Of a DNA stretch of 34,349 nucleotides, positions 1 to 6,223 are shown piece by piece; position 1 is the stretch's first letter, and each line of letters opens with the position of its first letter. Where the stretch lies: positions 1 through 34,349 of the IMG/VR virus record IMGVR_UViG_3300026519_000040; one strand, given 5' to 3'. The DNA is from a virus. The position numbers and the translations under genes are program-made. The notes beneath the pieces are model-generated. The model did not search any database, was not told the origin of the DNA, and saw nothing but the letters and a program-made list of their open reading frames with translations.

Positions 1-108
1 GTTTATATTGTTGGTATTCAAGATCAACCTTATGACATGTTAAATCGACTACGCTTAATACCTGATGTGATATCTCAAGAAAATGTTTTTGAAGATGTGC
101 AGGGGTAG
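1..108 (+). CDS. 3' end of host SulP-type anion permease (STAS domain), partial
   Basis: Reads open from base 1 to TAG at 106-108, giving 35 residues that include VYIVGIQDQPYDML and LIPDVISQENVF. This resembles the last part of a STAS domain as found at the C-terminus of SulP sulfate/anion permeases. STAS tails in that family usually run on for another helix after the NVF-like motif, so the protein is probably cut short here. The likely cause is the prophage left end, which must lie within the next few bases. The family call rests on motif memory over a short stretch and could be another STAS protein. Confidence 0.55.
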   Translation, partial: VYIVGIQDQPYDMLNRLRLIPDVISQENVFEDVQG

Positions 109-121
109 GTGAAGTGTCAGG
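94..121 (+). other. candidate prophage left terminus (attL)
   Basis: The 7-mer GATGTGC at 94-100 is repeated as an inverted copy at 34341-34347 near the window's right edge. In both ends a YGTCA motif follows at the same distance (TGTCA at 115-119 on the left, CGTCA reading inward from the right end). Such short terminal inverted repeats with internal binding motifs fit a Mu-like transposable phage. The exact first base is unclear. Starts at 96 (5'-TGTGC) or 110 (5'-TGAAG) are both possible, and the flanking direct duplication cannot be confirmed because the right flank is almost absent. Confidence 0.45.
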
Positions 122-359
122 AAGGGTTTACCACAAGTAATTGCGGTGAGAGCGTTGTTTGATGGGATAATTCGATGACATTTTAGGTTGTTTTTTTGCG
201 TTACCACACACTATTTTACTCCTTAGCGAAAATTTGCGTTAAAATCATATGAAGTTTTGCAGTCTTAAATCTATTAGAGTGACGCTGTAGTAGTCGTTTG
301 CTTGTGTTGTGTGGTTTGCGAAAAAGTAATGCGATTTTGGTTATATTTTAAAGCAAAAG

Positions 360-423
360 CTTGTGGTAAACCTTTGGTAACCTTTGGTAATACACCCCCT
401 AATACAACCAATTTTACCACAAG
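360..423. repeat. 11-bp perfect inverted repeat enclosing tandem CCTTTGGTAA
   Basis: CTTGTGGTAAA at 360-370 is the exact reverse complement of TTTACCACAAG at 413-423. The inner segment begins with two head-to-tail copies of CCTTTGGTAA (371-380, 381-390). A third TTTACCACAAG lies at 127-137. The right arm abuts the end-type element at 426-445. Probably protein-binding sites of the transposition machinery or a regulator; the function is inferred only. Confidence 0.75.
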
Positions 424-425
424 AA

Positions 426-445
426 AACAAGTCAAGAATGTCAGT
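426..445 (+). repeat. end-type 20-bp element, left copy
   Basis: AACAAGTCAAGAATGTCAGT differs at one base from the inner right-end copy at 34298-34317 (minus strand). The two lie in inverted orientation, as expected for transposase-binding sites of a Mu-like phage. The similarity extends outward into AAAA on the 5' side. Confidence 0.7.
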
Positions 446-498
446 AGCGTTATTTATACAGTCATACATGGAGTATATTTCTTAGGTTGATCTGTGAT

Positions 499-1089
499 TT
501 ATCTGGAAATATGTAAACGTTTTCTGCCTAAGATTTGAAAGTCTAGTTGTGAGGTTTGGGGATTGTGATTTTCTGTACCGTATTTGCTGTTGTCTGAAAT
601 GATGTCTATAGAGCCATCTAGCTTAAAGTGTAGGCTTTTGACTTTAAGCATGCCATCGATGCGAAGCGCATAGATGCCGTCTTCTGTACTTCGGCTAGCT
701 TCTGGTGGTGTGACAATGATGTAGTCGCCATTTCGTAACGTTGGTTCCATCGAATCACCCATTATCTCTACAGCCGTTGCCTTCTCGTCTGCTACAAACG
801 GGAAAAGTGTAGGGCTCAAAGAGAGAATGGCAGTCGAGGGCGTAAAATTGTAGATGCCCTCTCCTGCACCTGCTTGTAGCTTTAAGAGTGGAACGCCTAT
901 GACATTGTCTAGACGACTCTTTTGGTGTTCGAAGTCATCCATTATAATCACCCACTTCTCAGGTATACGGTCCCTCTTAATCCAGCTGTCTATATTGTTT
1001 TTACTTGTACTTAGCAAAGCAGCCAGTTCTTTATCGGATGCAATTCCAAATTTCTTTTTAAATCTATTTAAGTCCACTCTAGCCGACAT
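499..1089 (-). CDS. CI/LexA-type phage repressor, S24 peptidase fold
   Basis: 196 residues. The N-terminal ~60 residues form a helix-turn-helix (FGIASDKELAALLSTSKNNI). The C-terminal half is a LexA/CI-like S24 peptidase with GDSMEPT placing the nucleophile at Ser113 and VKSL placing the general base near Lys151. QAGAGEG (72-78) supplies Ala-Gly bonds of the type cleaved in RecA-stimulated autoproteolysis. The ATG at 1089 is chosen because GGGGG precedes it, and an upstream ATG at 1143 would fall inside the operator/promoter. Transcribed leftward, back to back with the early operon. Its expected role is lysogeny maintenance by binding the GTAC array. Mu's own repressor is not of this type, so DNA damage could plausibly induce this phage. 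Confidence 0.9.
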   Translation of the reverse strand: MSARVDLNRFKKKFGIASDKELAALLSTSKNNIDSWIKRDRIPEKWVIIMDDFEHQKSRLDNVIGVPLLKLQAGAGEGIYNFTPSTAILSLSPTLFPFVADEKATAVEIMGDSMEPTLRNGDYIIVTPPEASRSTEDGIYALRIDGMLKVKSLHFKLDGSIDIISDNSKYGTENHNPQTSQLDFQILGRKRLHISR

Positions 1090-1113
1090 GTTTCCCCCTA
1101 CAAAAACAAAAAT

Positions 1114-1160
1114 AGTACAAAAATAGTACAAATGCCTTGACAATGTACTATTTTTGTACT
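1114..1160. promoter_or_regulatory. repressor operator array: 17-bp perfect inverted repeat with four GTAC cores
   Basis: AGTACAAAAATAGTACA at 1114-1130 is the exact reverse complement of TGTACTATTTTTGTACT at 1144-1160, with a 13-base spacer. GTAC cores lie at 1115, 1126, 1145 and 1156, spaced 11, 19 and 11 bp, so they sit on about the same helix face. The array lies immediately upstream of the repressor start and overlaps the -35/-10 spacer of the rightward promoter. It is the obvious site for mutual control of repressor and early genes. Confidence 0.85.
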
Positions 1161-1165
1161 ACAAT
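1137..1165 (+). promoter_or_regulatory. rightward early promoter (sigma70 type)
   Basis: TTGACA at 1137-1142, a 17-base spacer, then TACAAT at 1160-1165: a perfect -35 and a one-mismatch -10. The spacer is almost entirely operator arm, so a bound repressor would block RNA polymerase. The start point is expected near 1172 and would drive the regulator and transposase genes. Confidence 0.85.
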
Positions 1166-1171
1166 ACACTC

Positions 1172-1214
1172 ATCAAACAATTACACTTTAAGAAGTGTAT
1201 CGAAATTGTTTGAT
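1172..1214 (+). other. large nested dyad at the expected 5' end of the early transcript
   Basis: ATCAAACAATT (1172-1182) pairs perfectly with AATTGTTTGAT (1204-1214). Inside it ACACTT (1183-1188) pairs with AAGTGT (1193-1198) around a TAAG loop, leaving a five-base bulge on the 3' side. It begins about at the predicted transcription start. It could be a 5'-protecting stem, an attenuator, or an additional operator for the Ner-like protein. Confidence 0.7.
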
Positions 1215-1218
1215 AAAA

Positions 1219-1238
1219 AACAAGGCTTAAATGTCAGT
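1219..1238 (+). repeat. end-type 20-bp element, early-leader copy
   Basis: AACAAGGCTTAAATGTCAGT matches the right-end copy except for a three-base block in the middle (17/20), with matching A-rich sequence before it. It lies just downstream of the early promoter dyad, about 1.1 kb from the left terminus. Mu carries its transposition enhancer at a comparable place, although Mu's enhancer sequence is unrelated to its end sites. Confidence 0.6.
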
Positions 1239-1240
1239 CT

Positions 1241-1549
1241 TGGGTTATTTAACATTCCTCATCTGTGCGTCCGCAGATGACACTCTGACAGCAGGGTGCG
1301 TAAGAACTATAAGACTTTTGGTTGTGGAGAGCAGCAGGCAAAAGATAACGTACAGGTGAGCTCTTTGCTGTTTTAGTATTTCCCTTCCTCTTTTATACTT
1401 TTGACAGTATAAGGGCTCTCTTGTGTGTTAAAAATAAAAAAATGTGTACCAAAGCTACCAAAGCTACCACAGTACCAAATATAGACGCTGTTAGCGTTGT
1501 TTGCTTGTGGTAGATGAAATAGGTAGCGTTACCACACGAAAGGAAAAAA
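1241..1549 (+). other. early leader without a gene; hairpins and tandem repeats
   Basis: No supported gene. Two stem-loops are visible: TCATCTG/CAGATGA at 1259-1280, with an 8-base loop, and a TTATACT/AGTATAA stem lying within about 1395-1415. A tandem array of TACCAAAGC-type units follows at 1447-1480. TTTGCTTGTGGTAG at 1500-1513 recurs exactly at 18598-18611, and GCGTTACCACAC at 1526-1537 recurs at 198-209. A small regulatory RNA or attenuated leader is possible but not shown. Confidence 0.55.
1447..1480 (+). repeat. four tandem TACCA(A/C)A units
   Basis: TACCAAAGC, TACCAAAGC, TACCACAG and TACCAAAT run head to tail. The same unit is arrayed at 12728-12821 and 18554-18636 and appears inverted at 371-390. 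Function unknown. Confidence 0.75.
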
Positions 1550-1657
1550 ATGCTTGGAAATATAGTGATAGTGATAGTGAGCGGGGTAGCGTGGTTTGTT
1601 TTTGGATTTGCCTTTGCGAAGTTTTTATACTGGATTCAGACTTATATGTCTCAGTAA
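1550..1657 (+). CDS. small single-span membrane protein (35 aa)
   Basis: ATG at 1550 follows AAAGGAA with good spacing, and the frame stays open to TAA at 1655-1657. Nearly the whole protein is hydrophobic (IVIVIVSGVAWFVFGFAF), ending in a short polar tail, so it is a predicted one-pass inner-membrane peptide. It is the first gene of the early transcript after the long leader. Its last seven bases overlap the convergent minus-strand gene. No family recognised; a superinfection-exclusion or membrane-sensing role is only a guess. Confidence 0.55.
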   Translation: MLGNIVIVIVSGVAWFVFGFAFAKFLYWIQTYMSQ

Positions 1658-1899
1658 GGACATCGATTGGCGTCTTTGACGCAGATATTATTTACTGAAT
1701 CAAGATGTGGACATGTGTTTGATGCACCAAGGAGAGGTAATTGGGTTTGTTTGAACGATATTTTTCTACCTCGATTGTCGGTATGTACTTGGCAGTATAG
1801 TCGTGTCGTTGCGGCATATGTACTCCATACTCCAGCAGAGAAACCAAGACCAAACAAAGAGAGATTAATCCCGATTGATACCAAATCAAAAACATCCAT
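1651..1899 (-). CDS. small membrane protein with cysteine-rich tail, unknown
   Basis: 82 residues starting at the ATG at 1899, preceded by AAAGGAAAAC, a good ribosome site. Residues ~1-35 are largely hydrophobic (SIGINLSLFGLGFSAGVWS) and predicted to span the membrane. The tail carries CPHLDSVNNICVKDANRCPY, whose cysteines could bind a metal or form disulfides. It runs leftward between the repressor and the rightward early genes, against the early transcript, which suggests lysogenic expression and a moron-like role. The opposite-strand ORF here has no comparable start signal and was rejected. Confidence 0.6.
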   Translation of the reverse strand: MDVFDLVSIGINLSLFGLGFSAGVWSTYAATTRLYCQVHTDNRGRKISFKQTQLPLLGASNTCPHLDSVNNICVKDANRCPY

Positions 1900-1973
1900 A
1901 GTGTTTTCCTTTTTGATGAAAGTATAACACAAAGGAAAACAGTGTGGAAGACATTATATAGAAAGGAGGAACG

Positions 1974-2186
1974 GTGAGAGATTTACGAGAAAGATTTGAC
2001 AGTAGAGGGTTTGGCGTCACGAAATATGCACGTGTGCACAAGGTGAAACAGCCAACTCTGTCGCGTGTTTTGAATGGAGAGTTGACTGGAAAGAATAAGT
2101 CTGGTGGTGAAGTGAGAAAGATTATCTCACAGCTTAAAAAAGACAAGGTGTGGGTCGGAACTTTGCCTTGGGAGGTGTCGCCATGA
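1974..2186 (+). CDS. Ner/Cro-like small DNA-binding regulator
   Basis: 70 residues from a GTG start at 1974 preceded by AAAGGAGG. A helix-turn-helix is visible as GFGVTKYARVHKVKQPTLSRVL, with basic residues around it. Position directly before the transposase matches ner in Mu, which represses the early and repressor promoters once replication is under way. The stop overlaps the transposase start (ATGA at 2183), implying translational coupling. Orthology to Mu Ner is inferred from place and size; the sequence itself is only generically Cro/XRE-like. Confidence 0.7.
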   Translation: MRDLRERFDSRGFGVTKYARVHKVKQPTLSRVLNGELTGKNKSGGEVRKIISQLKKDKVWVGTLPWEVSP

Positions 2187-4165
2187 ATAGCGTTGACTTA
2201 GCTGAAAAAACAAAGATTACACAACAAACAATTTCTAAAAAAACAAACAAAGCCATTGCACAAGATATGAGCGTCATCGAAATAGATAAGAAACGTTATG
2301 CCTTTTCGTGTACAAATGGTCGTTATGACTATGAGCAGATACCAGATGTGATAACCGTGGAGGCTAAGAAGACGACTGAGAATACAAAGTATCTCAGTTT
2401 TACGGTAGAAAAAAGAAAGGAGGCAGAGCTAAGACTTGCCATGGTGCAAGAGTATGAAAAGCGTGGCGACATGAGCTACACAACGTTTATAGAGATGCTG
2501 CCAAGACGGTTTAAGTCTTTGCGTTTTTCAGAACGGCAGTTTATGCGGTGGGTGAAGTTGGTACGAGAGTGTCCCGCAAACGAAACACCGCTTGTGTACC
2601 TGGTGGATAAGCGAGGTGTACGCACGAAACAAAAAGGTGTCACCGAGGATATGGGGAAGATGATTGAAAAGATGATTTTGGAAAAGCCTCATCGCAAAGC
2701 AAAGCGTATTTATGAGTATTTATCAAAAGAGTTTGACGATTTACCGAGCTATGAAACGGTACGCAAGTGGTTAGCAGCGTGGAAATCAAAAGAGTTTTTG
2801 GTTTATGCGTTTGCTAAAAATCCAGACAAAGCCAAAGGGATGTATAAGCCTGCTGGTGGGAGCATGTCGGAGGCTATTAACTTTTGTAATGAAGTGTGGG
2901 AGTTAGATGCAACGCCCGCGGATGTTATCTGTAGTGATGGTAAGAGGTATGTACTCAGTGCAGCTATAGATGTTTATAGTCGTCGCGTGATTGTAGTCGT
3001 AGAAGAGTCTGCAAACTACACGACACTGGCTAAAGTCATGCGTAAGGGGATAAAGCGTTTCGGCGTCCCTGAAAATGTGAAAATCGATAACGGGAAGGAT
3101 TACACCAGTAACAACTTTGCCTACACTTGCTCAAGACTGAAAATTAATCAAATTTTATGTCCGCCTTACAGTGGTGAGTATAAACCACATATTGAGCGTT
3201 TTTTCGGGACGCTTAGTCGTGAACTGTTCGAAGAACTCGATGGCTATATAGGGCACAGCGTGTCAGATCGTGAAGCCTTACAAAGTCAGCAAATGTTTTC
3301 TGACAAGCTTGAGAGCATCAGAATGTGGCGAGAGCGTTACAAAGATGGTAACGAATTTGCGAAACGTTTTGCGAGTAAAAAAGAAAATGCAGGCCTAAAC
3401 GTCGGTATACCGCTTTCTAAAGCCGAGTTACAACTTTGGATAGACAAGTGGATTGTGATGTATGAAAACAGAAGGCACAGCAGCTTGAAGATGTCACCGA
3501 TGAGTCGATGGAATCGCGAGTTTAGTGCATCTCGAAAGGTAGAAGATGAACGTATGCTTGATATTTTGCTGGGGATTTCTACCACGAGAAGCATCCGAAA
3601 GAAAGGCATCGAGTGGCATGGCGTGACGTATTGGTCAGAAATATTTGGAGACATGGTTGGGCAAAAAGTATGGGTGCTCAGCGACGACGATCTTTCCAAG
3701 ATTTACGTCTATGACTTAGATATGCAGTATGTGTGTACAGGCGTGAATCCCGAGTATGAAAATGTGAGCCGTGCCTCCTTCTTGCAGGCCAATAAAAAAT
3801 GGAGTAAAAAACTGCATAAAACCATAAAAGCTTTGGAGGAGTTACGCGCAGAAGCACCAGAACGTATGATGGAACGTATTAACGGTGAAGTGGGTGTTGA
3901 CCTTCGTTCTGACATTCAAAAAGAAGCCACACCAGTGCAACTAGAGAGTGCTGAGATGTTGGCCGTAGAGGCTGAGAGTATGAAGCCTAAAGTAGAAGCA
4001 GAAGTACTTCCCAGTGGAAGACCACAGTTTACACAGGTCTTTGACCGTTTTGTATGGGATCTTGAACATGACAGGGTGGACAAGAGTACGGAAAAAATGA
4101 AAACAAAATATGAACAAATCTGGCATATGGCAGAAAAAGAGTATGAAAGGAGAAAGTGTAGTTAG
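2183..4165 (+). CDS. MuA-type DDE transposase
   Basis: 660 residues; the start at 2183 is taken from GGAGG and the ATGA overlap rather than an upstream in-frame codon. Residues ~1-190 hold DNA-binding helices. The rve/RNase H core carries Asp242 (VWELDATPAD), Asp302 (KIDNGKDYTS) and Glu338 (KPHIERFFGT), so the catalytic triad is complete. A Mu-type C-terminal beta-barrel follows around 455-525, then a charged tail that may contact the partner ATPase. Asp302 and Glu338 are separated by 35 residues, close to TnsB/Tn552 and much shorter than MuA. It should catalyse strand transfer for integration and replicative transposition. Confidence 0.95.
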   Translation: MNSVDLAEKTKITQQTISKKTNKAIAQDMSVIEIDKKRYAFSCTNGRYDYEQIPDVITVEAKKTTENTKYLSFTVEKRKEAELRLAMVQEYEKRGDMSYTTFIEMLPRRFKSLRFSERQFMRWVKLVRECPANETPLVYLVDKRGVRTKQKGVTEDMGKMIEKMILEKPHRKAKRIYEYLSKEFDDLPSYETVRKWLAAWKSKEFLVYAFAKNPDKAKGMYKPAGGSMSEAINFCNEVWELDATPADVICSDGKRYVLSAAIDVYSRRVIVVVEESANYTTLAKVMRKGIKRFGVPENVKIDNGKDYTSNNFAYTCSRLKINQILCPPYSGEYKPHIERFFGTLSRELFEELDGYIGHSVSDREALQSQQMFSDKLESIRMWRERYKDGNEFAKRFASKKENAGLNVGIPLSKAELQLWIDKWIVMYENRRHSSLKMSPMSRWNREFSASRKVEDERMLDILLGISTTRSIRKKGIEWHGVTYWSEIFGDMVGQKVWVLSDDDLSKIYVYDLDMQYVCTGVNPEYENVSRASFLQANKKWSKKLHKTIKALEELRAEAPERMMERINGEVGVDLRSDIQKEATPVQLESAEMLAVEAESMKPKVEAEVLPSGRPQFTQVFDRFVWDLEHDRVDKSTEKMKTKYEQIWHMAEKEYERRKCS

Positions 4166-4247
4166 ACATGAGGTTATTTGGAGGATGCTTCGACATCCAC
4201 CAAAAAGGTTTGACAAACAATTTAAAATTTGAACGAAAGGAACAAAT

Positions 4248-4955
4248 ATGAAGGAAAAGTTTATCGAAACAGAGAATTATATCGCAATTCATGAGCTTCT
4301 TACAAGGCTTATAGAATTTCAGGAAATGGGTCAAGATATTTGTATGGGACTAGTGTATGGTGATTATGGCTTAGGAAAGTCTTTTTCACTTGAACGACTT
4401 GCGGCTGAGACGGGTGCGATTTTACTAAGGACAGACCAAACATGGACGGTTGCATCGGTGTTGCGTATATTGTGCGAAGAGATGGCGCTGGATAGCCGCG
4501 GTAAAAGTGCTGCACTTATGGAACGGGTTGTGTGGCATATGTTACGTGAGCCACGACCTATTATTATAGACGAGATAGATACGTTGCTTCCAGCCACAAA
4601 GTTTGCAGTCATGGAAATGTTCCGTGATATTCATGACAAGGCGCATCATGCCTTGCTGTTTGTAGGGATGCAAGGCGCAGAAGGGCGACTCAAATTGCAT
4701 CCTCATTTTTATTCTCGTATCGTGGGTAAAGTGAAGTTTAAGAGTATTTCACACGAAGACATCAAGAAGTTTTGTGAGCAATGCGAGGTGAAGATAGCAG
4801 ATGACCTGGTAGAGTACTTCTTGCGAAAGTATCCCAATTTGAGACGCATTAAAGTATTTATGTTGCGTATTGAATCATGGGCAGAAATGAATGACGTTGA
4901 CACTATGAACTTGAAACTTTTTAAAGACAGTGGGGTGGAATATGCGGATAAATAA
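4248..4955 (+). CDS. MuB/TniB-type AAA+ target-selection ATPase
   Basis: 235 residues. Walker A GDYGLGKS at 38-45, Walker B PIIIDEID near 104-111, a sensor-like LLFVGMQG at ~137-143 and an arginine in HFYSRIVG at ~153-160 define the AAA+ core. The family binds target DNA as ATP filaments, stimulates the transposase and gives target immunity. It is shorter than MuB (312 aa) and lacks an N-terminal helix-turn-helix, which may be supplied by the winged-helix protein encoded just downstream. GAAAGGAAC precedes the ATG; 82 non-coding bases separate it from the transposase. Confidence 0.9.
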   Translation: MKEKFIETENYIAIHELLTRLIEFQEMGQDICMGLVYGDYGLGKSFSLERLAAETGAILLRTDQTWTVASVLRILCEEMALDSRGKSAALMERVVWHMLREPRPIIIDEIDTLLPATKFAVMEMFRDIHDKAHHALLFVGMQGAEGRLKLHPHFYSRIVGKVKFKSISHEDIKKFCEQCEVKIADDLVEYFLRKYPNLRRIKVFMLRIESWAEMNDVDTMNLKLFKDSGVEYADK

Positions 4956-5505
4956 GAAGAAGATGCGAAAAGGAAAGAGACAGAAAGCATGGCAGTATAT
5001 GCGTCGGAATCCTATGTTTTCTACCCAAGACATCCTGGTCTTGTTAGAAATGAGCCACAATAGTTTACGGGTGTTTATACGACAACTTATGAATGACGGG
5101 TATCTCCGTAGAATCAGCGGTGGGAAAGAGTTTACTTCGCGTACCTATAAACTTATTAAAAATACGGGTGTTATCTGCCCTGTATGGGTGGAGAAGCAAG
5201 GCAAATTGTTTGATGTAAACACGCATAAGTTTGGTGTTAGAGATCCAACCTATGTGCCAAAAGTATGTAAGAAGATCGAGCATCGACCTGTTGACGCGGC
5301 TGATTATGATGCAGGGCGTGTGTTGCAAGTTTTAGAATCAGAACCTGAAGGACTCGATCTTTTAAGGTTGAGTGAACGAAGCGGTGTTTTAGGCGCCAGA
5401 TTTGCCACGGCATTATCCACTTTAGTAGATGATGGAATAGTCGAAGAAAGAGGACTTGAAAATGGCGTACCAGTCTTCAGACTGGAGGTGTGTCATGAAA
5501 CCTAA
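4942..5505 (+). CDS. double winged-helix protein, unknown role in transposition block
   Basis: 187 residues starting at ATG 4942 after GGGGTGG, inside the end of the ATPase gene, so translation is probably coupled. Two winged-helix-like units are visible: residues ~20-60 (MFSTQDILVLLEMSHNSLRV) and ~130-185 (LLRLSERSGVLGARFATALS, followed by a wing-like GLENGVPVF). The N-terminus is very basic (RINKKKMRKGKRQK). It is therefore likely to bind DNA. Placement beside a MuB-like protein lacking its usual DNA-binding head suggests a partner, but that is inference. Confidence 0.7.
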   Translation: MRINKKKMRKGKRQKAWQYMRRNPMFSTQDILVLLEMSHNSLRVFIRQLMNDGYLRRISGGKEFTSRTYKLIKNTGVICPVWVEKQGKLFDVNTHKFGVRDPTYVPKVCKKIEHRPVDAADYDAGRVLQVLESEPEGLDLLRLSERSGVLGARFATALSTLVDDGIVEERGLENGVPVFRLEVCHET

Positions 5506-5689
5506 TCTTGAATCTTGCATACGACGTGCACGCATAGGGTATCTACCAAGTAAGTTGCCTTATGTCATCAAGACGTATGAGGCACCTAAAAAAGAGAGCT
5601 TGAGGGTTCGTCCACGAGGGGTAAGACGCGTGGTCTATTTAGACAAAATAGTTCTGCAAATATGGAGGTCGGGTGATGATAATGTTTGA
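5495..5689 (+). CDS. small basic hypothetical protein
   Basis: 64 residues, start ATG 5495 after GGAGGTG within the last codons of the previous gene. Rich in Arg/Lys (RPRGVRRVVYLDK) with no domain I recognise. The 11-base overlap upstream and 14-base overlap downstream place it in one translationally coupled early run. A nucleic-acid-binding role is possible from charge alone. Confidence 0.6.
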   Translation: MKPNLESCIRRARIGYLPSKLPYVIKTYEAPKKESLRVRPRGVRRVVYLDKIVLQIWRSGDDNV

Positions 5690-5798
5690 AATATGGATAG
5701 GTGTGGTGACTTTGTCTGTGGTTCTTCTGCTGATTAGAGATGAATTGCTGGTAGCTCACCGTTGTAGAAAGAAAGCCAAGATACGGAGGTACAAATGA
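5676..5798 (+). CDS. tiny single-span membrane protein (40 aa)
   Basis: ATG at 5676 lies 7 bases after GGAGG and inside the end of the previous gene; TGA at 5796-5798. The first half is one hydrophobic span (FEIWIGVVTLSVVLLLI), the second a positively charged cytoplasmic tail (RCRKKAKIRRYK). The next gene begins in the ATGA overlap at 5795. Function unknown. Confidence 0.55.
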   Translation: MIMFEIWIGVVTLSVVLLLIRDELLVAHRCRKKAKIRRYK

Positions 5799-5902
5799 AA
5801 AGAGTCATACGAACGACTACAGCTGGACTGCTTGCCTTGTTGTTGTCAGGTTTTTTTGCAGGTGCATCGATAGCGATGTTGATACAGATGATGATTGATT
5901 AG
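5795..5902 (+). CDS. tiny membrane protein (35 aa)
   Basis: ATG at 5795 overlaps the previous stop and is preceded by GGAGG at good distance. MKRVIRTTTAGLLALLLSGF then a small-residue hydrophobic stretch gives a single predicted span or uncleaved signal. Two tiny membrane genes in tandem suggest a paired membrane function, for example exclusion or early lysis control, but nothing in the sequence proves it. Confidence 0.5.
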   Translation: MKRVIRTTTAGLLALLLSGFFAGASIAMLIQMMID

Positions 5903-5910
5903 GAGATTGT

Positions 5911-6027
5911 ATGCGATTTATAGGATGGAAAGATGGTGTAGAGCGTGTGCTGCAGACAAACAATGCACTAAGACTAATGCAGTTTTCAGGTTTGATGGAC
6001 AGGGTGGAATATGTTTCAGGAGACTGA
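5911..6027 (+). CDS. tiny hypothetical protein (38 aa)
   Basis: AGGAGA sits just before ATG 5911; the frame closes at TGA 6025-6027 after overlapping the next gene by 17 bases. Soluble, with no recognisable motif. Kept because of its ribosome site and because the overlapping arrangement matches its neighbours; could be only a translational coupler. Confidence 0.45.
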   Translation: MRFIGWKDGVERVLQTNNALRLMQFSGLMDRVEYVSGD

Positions 6028-6223
6028 TTTTTACACATTGTGTCAAACCTTTAGACAAGATGCAAAAGGTGACTGGTACATGACGCATACACAAATTTCA
6101 AGAGTACTGATGATGACGAGAAAAGAGGTGTGTCACTTGTTAGATAGTGGCGCTTTGGAAGGATACCACATACAGCAGGTGGCATCTTATATCATAAAAA
6201 AGGATTTACATGGAACAGATTAG
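6011..6223 (+). CDS. small helix-turn-helix protein (excisionase/MerR-like fold)
   Basis: 70 residues, ATG 6011 after GGGTGGAAT. After a short N-terminal stretch the sequence THTQISRVLMMTRKEVCHLL then DSGALEGYHIQQVASYI follows the pattern of excisionase-type winged helices: helix, helix, beta hairpin, helix. The first unit of the next gene has the same layout (TAAAQRLGCSVEEIEQKVEA, then GVL). Overlaps that gene by 14 bases. Probably a DNA-binding regulator or architectural protein of the early block. Confidence 0.65.
   Translation: MFQETDFYTLCQTFRQDAKGDWYMTHTQISRVLMMTRKEVCHLLDSGALEGYHIQQVASYIIKKDLHGTD

Larger units (their letters stand above)
109..498. other. left-end non-coding region with many short repeats
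   Basis: No convincing gene. The stretch holds three copies of TTTACCACAAG (127-137 forward, 360-370 reverse, 413-423 forward), GCGTTACCACAC at 198-209 (also at 1526-1537), and a tandem decamer CCTTTGGTAA at 371-390. It also has a forward copy of the end-type element at 426-445 and a diverged reverse copy around 176-195. In Mu the equivalent region holds the transposase-binding sites L1-L3. The density of repeats shared with the rest of the phage argues that the prophage already starts before 127. Confidence 0.6.

Noticed and set aside
302-490. 62-codon rightward ORF in the left-end region
   Set aside because: No ribosome site, low-complexity composition, and it runs through inverted repeats and the end-type element; treated as non-coding.
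1501-1927. Rightward ORFs at 1501-1698 and 1667-1927
   Set aside because: Shadows of the 1550 micro-gene and of the minus-strand Cys-rich protein, without ribosome sites or protein-like composition.
4168-4251. 27-codon ORF between transposase and MuB-like genes
   Set aside because: Ends in an ATGA-like overlap, but its nearest Shine-Dalgarno is too distant and the gap contains a small GGATG/CATCC hairpin; not supported enough to call a gene.
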